The translations under genes were made by a program, and so were the position numbers. A DNA stretch of 64,000 bases from Mya arenaria (lineage: Eukaryota; Mollusca; Bivalvia; Myida; Myidae): positions 26,395,650-26,459,649 of the forward strand of contig NC_069129.1 of assembly GCF_026914265.1 (NCBI RefSeq). The letters are read 5' to 3'. Under the pieces are notes generated by a model, which worked only from the letters and a program-made list of their open reading frames with translations, was not told the DNA's origin and did not search any database. This document shows positions 57,523 through 64,000 of the stretch, in pieces (the stretch's first letter is position 1; every line of letters begins with the position of its first letter).

Positions 57523-57947
57523 ATAATATAAGTATCTTACATGGCCGAGAGTGTAAGAAAGGTTCATCCCGACCCGAGCGTTGAGTGTTTTGCGGAAACG
57601 AGGTTTACCGAGCGGCTATGGCAGATGCTTTTTCTCCCACCTCAGTTAAATCGGTGTTTAAATAGTTCTGACGAGAGTGGAGCATTATTTCTTGAAAGGG
57701 CTTGAAATCTTTTTTATGGTGACATTTGAAGCTAGAAATAGTTAATAAGCATTCTAAATATCGCCACAAGACAAGGTTTCAGACCTACGACTTTTGATGC
57801 TACAGACGACTGTCTTCAACAAGGGAGGTAACTTAAATGTGGTGACCATTAAAGGAGTTTCATACGGGCATTTTATCTTCGCCCGTGGTCAAGATAAGAA
57901 TTTCTAGCATGGTTGAATTATTGGATCTATTTATCTGAGGTGGGAGA
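57523..57947. mobile_element. Insertion in intron 1 of the partial C1q copy, inverted ends
   Basis: About 425 bp absent from the left block at 46185. It holds inverted CTTTTTCTCCCACCTCAG (57629-57646) and CTGAGGTGGGAGAAAAAAG (about 57936-57954), and a GC-rich start (GGTTCATCCCGACCCGAGCG). It is probably a transposon; exact ends unclear. Confidence 0.6.
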
Positions 57948-58052
57948 AAAAAGAATCCTGACTTACCTACTCTACTATATTTAGTTTAATCTTATTGATT
58001 TTACAACGGTTGTGAAACCAGTTATTATATCAATGTATTAATCACTCTGGTT

Positions 58053-58145
58053 GGCACGATGTTACGCGAGAGTGTGGTCTTGTGTTGTGAGGGAAAACGG
58101 AGGACCCGTCGGCCTAGCGATCATAAACAAATCACACATGAGCTT
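58053..58145 (-). mobile_element. SINE body fragment (right block)
   Basis: Counterpart of 46288-46385, with AGAGTGTGGTCTTGTGTTGT and AAAACGGAGGACCCG. Confidence 0.6.
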
Positions 58146-58649
58146 ATTATAATTCAAAACAATAGGCAGAAACAACGGGAACAAACAAATTGTTTCGTCC
58201 ATATAATCAAAGCCAACAATACTTGCTTTTGCTTTCCGACAGGAGTGGTGGGATACGTATAAAAGCAAAACTTAAATTATGCGGTGCATTTCAGGGTGAA
58301 AATGAAAAAAAAAAATGTTTATATATAAAAACCATACAAAAACACAATTTCACATTCACAATCTCTGGCTAATACTGTTATCATTCATGCGATTGAAGCT
58401 ACATCGAAAGGAGCTACATACATCAAACACACATATCAATATAAGTATCCGGCTTTATACATCTATATTTATAAAACCAAATATTTTTCATTGAAGCATA
58501 AAACTACAAGAAAGCATCACGCAATCCCGGACATCGATATTGGAAGTAAATCCGCTCGCCAAACAGGTAAGCGTCAAGGTAAAACAGTTTCCTCGTCCGC
58601 AACCCCGGTTAATTCATTTGGGGCCTTTTCCCATCGAAACGCGAAATAG

Positions 58650-58812
58650 TTCTGAGACTACACATGGTAGTGCATGCTACGGAATTAGAAAACGACAGGA
58701 TGGTGATACGGATTCTTCAATACGGCGTGCTGTATTTTCACTGTTGGATATGGAAAACAACATTGATAGGCATATAATAAAATTAGATACACTACAGGCC
58801 TATAATAATAGA
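58650..58812 (+). other. Sequence of unknown origin at the C1q deletion junction
   Basis: About 160 bp between the two matching parts of the right block, with no counterpart in the left. Open in one frame to TAG at 58816-58818 (IRKRQDGDTDSSIRRAVFSL, then LDMENNIDRHIIKLDT). No family recognised; filler DNA or a transposon piece. Confidence 0.5.
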
Positions 58813-59649
58813 CAGTAGCGTTGAAGGCAGTTTTCTGCTGTTTGTGCCAATATGTTTAAAAGAAATGGTCCATAGAATCAAACAAGATAAAATATTAATG
58901 TTTTAACAAATATTTCAGAAAAAAAATCAATAACAATATTATATGAAAAACTTCAGAAACAAGCCCAGTGGTCGAAAGTTTAAACATAAACCTGTTTGAT
59001 GGCGCAAGGTCAACGTCAATGACATAGAATACAAGACACTACTTTTTATATCTAAAGCAATAACGTATAATACATGATATAACTCCTTAACACTCCAACG
59101 GCGAAGAGGCAGAAAATGGCAAAATATTCGGTAGGGTTTTTTCCAGTAAATATAGATGTGGAAAAGTACCTCTGCCTATAGCCTAATTAAGTCATTGTTG
59201 TTTTTCGGTTTAAACCTCTTGCACGTTTTCTTTCGCTTATACAAATAAATATATTTACAATAATAAATACGTATTACTAAGTTCTCTCCATCAATAAAAT
59301 TGAAAGCATTTAAACCTTTTAATCTTGGTCGCAGCTGAGTGAATGAAACAAATTGCAACTATCAATCATTTATCAACGTATACATTTGCAAACAAATGTT
59401 GAATAATTAAAGTGACACTCGTAAAACCACCGGTGAAAATATAAGTGATTGTTACGGCACTCGCAACTCGAGTTATTGACATCTTACGCTGTAGCTATAT
59501 ACATGTACATGTATAGTGCGCGTGCATAATTTTTATCACGAGGTTGTGTGTTACGTAACTGTTATGTACCATGTTGTCATCGTTCAATAAACAACGTGCG
59601 GTAAAAGTGAACAGTGCTGTAATATATCCGCACGGTAGATATTGCCTGC

Positions 59650-59842
59650 AGGGGCGGATCCACTAGTTAGGGAGGCGTTCCCTTTTAACTTGCGGCCCTC
59701 CCTCAGAAACGTAATTTATTTGGTTAAAAGTTTTGACAGGGGGGTTTGGTCCTCCCCCAATTTTTCTTTATCAATTTCTAGTCCGAAATGGTGCATTTTG
59801 GGAGTATTTATGGGTGACCCCCTCCCCCTGAATTCGCTAGTA
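59650..59842. mobile_element. Short hAT-type non-autonomous repeat (right block)
   Basis: CAGGGGCGGATCCACTAG start and CCCCCTGAATTCGCTAGTA end; counterpart of 55089-55305. Confidence 0.6.
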
Positions 59843-59854
59843 ATAGAACATATA

Positions 59855-60195
59855 CAAGATACAAGAATTATTGTTTAAAGTTGGGTATATGATAACAAGC
59901 AGCATTAGCTATATTAGCTATTTTTCCATATGAATAACAAAATATGCATAACATATCAAAACATAACAATGAGCTTGTGACATGGAAGCATATGCAAAAT
60001 GTAGTTTAAAATAGGTACACGTATTAGAACAAGTGTTTACAAAAGCTGTTCCTTATTATATTCATACAATTACAAAAAAATAAAATGATTAGAGCACTGA
60101 AAACAGTGATAACATCAACTAGTTTTCCCCGGCTGTACAACCAGTCCACACGCGCGCAGTTCCGCTAGTTGACACACCACTATAAAATGGTCATT
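59855..60195 (-). mobile_element. LINE 3' UTR, reversed (right block)
   Basis: The complement matches about 42360-42715 of the LINE 3' UTR (GTCAACTAGCGGAACTGCGC; GGTCACAAGCTCATTGTTA-like; GACTTTAAA-like end). Longer than the left-block version. Confidence 0.72.
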
Positions 60196-60429
60196 TTTTT
60201 TTTCAAGAATATAATTTGAAGGATAATCGTAAACATTTAAATAGCAATAAATTGTAAGCATCATTATATACATGGTAATTACAGCATGGTACATTGGTGT
60301 GTAGTTGGTAATTATAATGTTTTAATCAATCAATCTAGCTTGATAGGAAAGTCTTGCTTATTTTCTATTGTTACCGTTCCGATAGAGGCTTTAACATGTT
60401 AAAATTGCACAAAAGTCACTCTCGATGGC
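60196..60429. other. Spacer
   Basis: Nothing recognised. Confidence 0.5.
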
Positions 60430-60602
60430 CGATGAAACGCGGGGGTGCGGTCGTGTGTTGCGGGGGAAACAGGAGTACCCGGGCAAAACCCACTTGTCCG
60501 GCTTGGTGATCATTAACCAAAGTCACATTCGCCCAGGCCGAGAATCGAACCCGGGTCGCCTTGGTGAGAAGCGAGTGCGCTAACCACTGCGCTTACCGGA
60601 CA
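60430..60602 (-). mobile_element. tRNA-derived SINE
   Basis: On the minus strand the 5' end has pol III boxes in tRNA spacing: box A in GTGGTTAGCGCACTCGCTT and box B GGGTTCGATTC (complement of 60542-60552). A body follows with AATGTGACTTTGGTTAATGA and CAACACACGACCGCACCCCC. The tRNA-like part is unlikely to be a true tRNA gene, because the sequence continues into a body shared with the fragments at 46288 and 58053. Confidence 0.82.
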
Positions 60603-60703
60603 ATCAACACAATGCTTGCAGAGGTAATTAAGAAAATAGTTGCCCTCTTGGCACGTGAAACTCAGCTTCAGTAGAAAAAAAGACTGTGTACGTAAACTGG
60701 TGG

Positions 60704-60937
60704 TAATCCACAGTGATAAGTTTGTGTTTATAACTGACCATTATATGATGGTTAACCCGATTATTTATTGATTTTACAGGTACATGTATATGCCAAAGGT
60801 GACCGGACCTGTGTTTACTTCTCGTTATCCACAGTGATAAGTCTGTGTTTATAACTGACCGGTATAAGATGGTTACCCCGATAATGTATTGAATTAACAG
60901 GTATATGCCAAAGGTAACCAGACTAGTGTTTATTTTT
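60704..60937 (+). repeat. Two tandem units of ~120 bp
   Basis: ATCCACAGTGATAAG, GTGTTTATAACTGACC, ATGGTTA and ACAGGTA..TATGCCAAAGGT recur about 120 bases apart (60707 and 60827). Confidence 0.85.
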
Positions 60938-61154
60938 TTTTTTCCTGATTGGATTGAATTCTTTTGATGTTAACATAATTCAAGGGTTAAGTTCCAGGGT
61001 TAGGGTCACGTCACCTACAATCTTCGATACTGAAATAATGCATTCGCAATAAACCGTAACTCCTTCTATTTTCATACGGACCGTGTCGGGCTAAGAACTC
61101 GAATTGTCCAAGCTTTGGCTTCAATTAGTTTTTCCTTTAGTTCCTTTTTACATT

Positions 61155-61487
61155 TTAAAGATGCACTCTTACTCCCAAATGAGCAGTCCCATCATTGATA
61201 CAAATGTTCTTATGAAGGATACCGAGTTTAATTTGAGAGAAAGGTCCAAAAAACACGGTATTTCTACCTTATAAAACGATAGTTGATCACTGAAAATCTT
61301 AAAGCACTCACCAGTCATTTAATATGTGTGCGTCTTCAGCCATTAAATACACGGTTACAATCTTATTATTAATAATTAATATTTTTCACAAATGCATTGT
61401 TTAATAATTAGTTTAATGTTTACTACTCCCAATTTATGTTTGTTATACAAGTGATTGTATTGATTTTGAATAAGATTGTCGCTTTAA
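61155..61487. mobile_element. Fold-back MITE, TTAA-flanked (family 2, copy 2)
   Basis: Ends TTAAAGATGCACTCTTACTC and ATAAGATTGTCGCTTTAA. Matches the complement of 54473-54833. Confidence 0.75.
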
Positions 61488-61921
61488 CAAGAAATATCTT
61501 TAAAAATGATACACGGCACTGGTAAACTAACGGTTGTCTAGTGTTCGAAGGTTGGTTGAATATTTTACTACACTAGAGATTGTACCGGGTGAAATTGTAA
61601 TGGGTGTTTATGCGTTGATAACTTGTGCAAAAAAGAGCATTGCAATACAGTATTTGACAAATACAAAATAACTAGAATAACTTGCACACCTTTTCGAATA
61701 CCGAACTCGTTTCACGTGGAGACTTTTTGACTAAACTATGTCCAATACGGCGTTGGGTGACCTTGACATATTGTCATCGGTCAACCAGATTAATTTCGAA
61801 ATTGAATCATATTTTAAGCATTCTTGTCGGTGTGGTCAGCGTTAATACAACATCTGTCTTAATTTTCAGGGAAAATCGTTCGTGATTTTTTTTTAGATAT
61901 TTTCAATTTTTATACTACAAC
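61488..61921. other. Spacer before the minisatellite
   Basis: No feature recognised. Confidence 0.5.
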
Positions 61922-62672
61922 AGAGCTAAAACGATCGTATCCGATACTCCTTTATGTTAGAGCTAAAACGATCGTATTCGATACTCCTTTATGTTAGAGC
62001 TAAAACGATCGAATTCGATACTCCATTATGTTAGAGCTAAAACAAACGTATCCGAGACTCCTATATGTTAGAGCTAAAACTATTGTATTCGATACTGCTT
62101 TGTGTTAGAGCTAAAGCGATCGTATCCGAGACTCCTTTGTGTTAGAGCTAAAGCGATCGTATCCGAGACTTCTTTGTGTTAGAGCTAAAACGATCGTATT
62201 CGAAACTCCTTTGTGTTAGAGCTAAAACGATTGTATCCGATACTCCTTTATGTTAGAGCTAAAACGTTCGTATCCGATACTCCTTTATGTTAGAGCTAAA
62301 ACGATCGTATTCGATACTCCTTTATGTTAGAGATAAAACGATCGTATCCGAGACTCCTTTATGTTAGAGCTAAAACTATCGTATTCGATACTCGTTTATG
62401 TTAGAGCTATAACTATCGTATTCGATACTCCTTTGTGTTAGAGCTAAAGCGATCGTATCCGAGACTTCTTTGTGTTAGAGCTAAAACGATCGTGTCCGAG
62501 ACTCCTTTGTGTTAGAGCTAAAACGATCGTATCCGATACTCCTTTATGTTAGAGCTAAAACTATCGTATCCGAGACTCCTTTATGTTAGAGCTAAAACTA
62601 TCGTATCCGATACTCCTTTCTGTTAGAGCTAAAACTATCGTATTCGATATTACTTTGTGTTAGAGCTAAAAC
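61922..62672 (+). repeat. 37-bp minisatellite, about 20 copies
   Basis: Unit AGAGCTAAAACGATCGTAT then YCGAKACTCCTTTATGTT. Copies are nearly invariant in length; variants (GATA/GAGA, TATG/TGTG, TCC/TTC) recur in runs. Each unit centres on the palindrome ACGATCGT or a one-base variant. The copies follow each other directly, with no unique spacers. Confidence 0.95.
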
Positions 62673-63049
62673 GATACAATATTTGGCCAATACTAATTCT
62701 AACTATCACTTTAAAATCTTTACAACTGCCAATGATTTATGTTTCATTTGACAATGACAAAAGAACCTTTTAAATTACCTTCAGCTCATCTATGTTCATT
62801 TCACAGGGAGCCAGGGCGAACTCAGTCGACCAAGGCCACAGAAAACATGTTGAAGGAATCCGACCCACTAAAACGCTAGTTCGCTGATAAAGTGGTATGT
62901 TCAATGTCGGTGCTTGTTGGTCCTTTATCATTTAGGTATCATTTAGTATTTGATATTTGGTAACGTATATGTAGATGGGGCAAAACTATACTAGGCCAAG
63001 TATTGCAAACTTTATGAACTACAATGATGTAGAACATACATGATGTAAA
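62673..63049. other. Spacer
   Basis: No gene recognised; CAGGGAGCCAGGGCGAAC near 62805 might be a short exon, but there is nothing to pair it with. Confidence 0.4.
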
Positions 63050-64000
63050 CGGCACGTGCCAACAGTCACGAAAAAGACATGGTGATCGACTTTCCGCAGC
63101 CACGTGATACTGTTGTACCATCACTCTTTAAACATAAGGAAACACCGAATGCCCCTAAACAACATGGTACAAAACTCACAACTGTTAAGTCTAAAACCCA
63201 ACCGGGGAATAAGGATGGTTCCCATACTCCTAGATCAACGACCAGACGTAAGCAGGGTCCACGTCGGACACACTCAGTTTCAGCGCGCCGTGTAAACCTT
63301 CAACATACTCCGGGTACAACCATTAACTCTGCCCCTGGTGGTGAATCTGTGGCCTTAGGAGGTGCTGACTCTTGCTAGGAATGGCAGGAGAAGGTTAACC
63401 TTAAAATAGCCGTCCTTAATGTACAGTGTTTAGTGTCTAAATATTGCAACAAACTGCATTGCCCTGAAATTATTTCCATATGACATAGTTATAGACATGT
63501 AAGTGAAGATGACATTTTATTGATACGGCTGGACGGCAATATTTTCTTTCTAGATAATGATTTATTTATCGGTTTCTGTTATATTGTATCAGAGAGTAGC
63601 GGTAGATTTAATTTACAGTTAGAAAATGTTTTTGACAGATTGTTAAACTCTGTAGCATTAATTCATAATTATACGGATGGTCAGTGTAATATATAATTTT
63701 CTGGTGATTTTAACAGCCGTACATCGGATAACTCCGATTGTATTGATTTTGACCTAAATAATGACCTGTTTATACTACCTGATGATTATACGGTTGACAT
63801 ATTTCGTCCTACATTCTCTCAAGATAAAGGTCACACCAATAGTAACGTACTGCGTTTATAGATTTTTGTAAACGAACAGGTTTACGCATAGTGAATGGTC
63901 GTTGTGGTGAGGACGCGGAGATTGGTAAATTTACTTTTGTAGGGTCGAGAGGATGCAGTTTAGTGGATTATGTTTTAGTTTCGGAATCCGTGTTTGATTG
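63050..64000 (+). mobile_element. LINE 5' part with AP-endonuclease domain, cut by the window edge
   Basis: A basic, proline/threonine-rich frame (63079-63378, with RSTTRRKQGPRRTHSVSARR) resembles the end of an ORF1 or an ORF2 lead. It is followed by AP-endonuclease pieces: KIAVLNVQCLVSKYCNKLHC (63400-63460), FSGDFNSRTSDN (about 63697-63735) and the block RTGLRIVNGRCGEDAEIGKF, then GCSLVDYVLVSES (63955-63990). Several stops and frameshifts (for example TGA near 63480 and TAA near 63695) show it is dead. The RT domain would lie right of the window. Confidence 0.8.

Larger units (their letters stand above)
56882..58566 (+). pseudogene. Partial C1q gene copy: signal peptide and coiled coil kept, C1q domain missing
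   Basis: Exons 56882-57076 and 58497-58566 correspond to exons 1 and 2 of the C1q gene (195 and 70 bases in both), with frame and GT/AG ends kept. It reads MADKWILFCLLVTNAISHIA, a coiled coil identical to the other copy (VVDERLTNLEKAVVTLVEEN), then PDIDIGSKSARQT. No C1q exon follows: the match breaks near 58645 and resumes at sequence lying ~1.9 kb past the C1q exon in the other block. So exon 3 was lost, and the copy could only make a short secreted coiled-coil peptide by reading into its intron (GKRQGKTVSSS), or nothing. Confidence 0.82.
55785..60195 (+). other. Segmental duplication, right block
   Basis: Counterpart of 42730-55480 without the LINE end, 259-bp duplication, MITE, third C1q exon and hAT element. 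It has its own insertions: about 57523-57947 and 58650-58812. Divergence by eye is well above that of the array at 1-7111, so this duplication is older. Confidence 0.85.

Noticed and set aside
60540-60602. True tRNA gene on the minus strand
   Set aside because: Box A and B are present, but I could not draw a full cloverleaf, and the sequence continues into a repeated SINE body.
61922-62672. CRISPR-like array
   Set aside because: The 37-bp units follow one another without unique spacers, and the surroundings are eukaryotic.
63079-63378. Independent host gene for a basic protein
   Set aside because: It directly precedes AP-endonuclease sequence of a dead LINE and is better explained as part of that element.

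Overview
The window looks like nuclear DNA of a bivalve mollusc. It is AT-rich, its genes are split by GT/AG introns, it carries a secreted C1q-domain gene and a B-box/NHL TRIM-like gene (both expanded families in bivalves), and it is full of pearl-like repeat elements: tandem cores followed by an ACGG/ACCG stretch. No bacterial features, LTR elements or viral relics were recognised. Species cannot be fixed from sequence alone.

Layout. 1-7111: the end of a tandem array of a ~4.1 kb unit carrying a six-exon Myb/SANT-like gene; the last unit (3015-7111) is complete, the previous one enters from the left edge. 7172-17290: three pearl-like elements, TTAA MITEs (one with a second MITE nested in it) and, on the minus strand, the four 3' exons of a PIF/Harbinger (HARBI1-like) transposase gene with a complete DDE triad. 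18484-39431: a degenerate minus-strand multi-exon gene whose ~16 kb intron holds a plus-strand TRIM-like gene (26143-29620), a non-autonomous hAT element with an 8-bp target duplication, and large satellite-bearing elements. 40140-42718: two broken LINEs. 42730-60195: a direct segmental duplication. Its left block has a complete three-exon C1q gene and a 3.9 kb hAT element; its right block keeps the first two C1q exons, has no C1q domain and has the empty hAT site. 60430-64000: a tRNA-derived SINE, a 37-bp minisatellite of about 20 copies, and the start of a LINE that runs off the right edge.

The most notable theme is the pearl-like set: seven elements covering roughly 14.5 kb. They share an ACAAGAG-type head, usually followed by a short hairpin, then tandem monomers of about 145-182 bp, then an ACGG/ACCG stretch and a 3' hairpin. 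The cores are unrelated in sequence, and three of them show higher-order repeats (8-mer, dimer, 6-mer). Only a few genes look able to encode a product: the C1q gene, the TRIM-like gene, the second Myb/SANT copy (with a shortened C-terminus) and the visible part of the HARBI1-like gene. All splice sites and identities are from reading the sequence; no searches were run.
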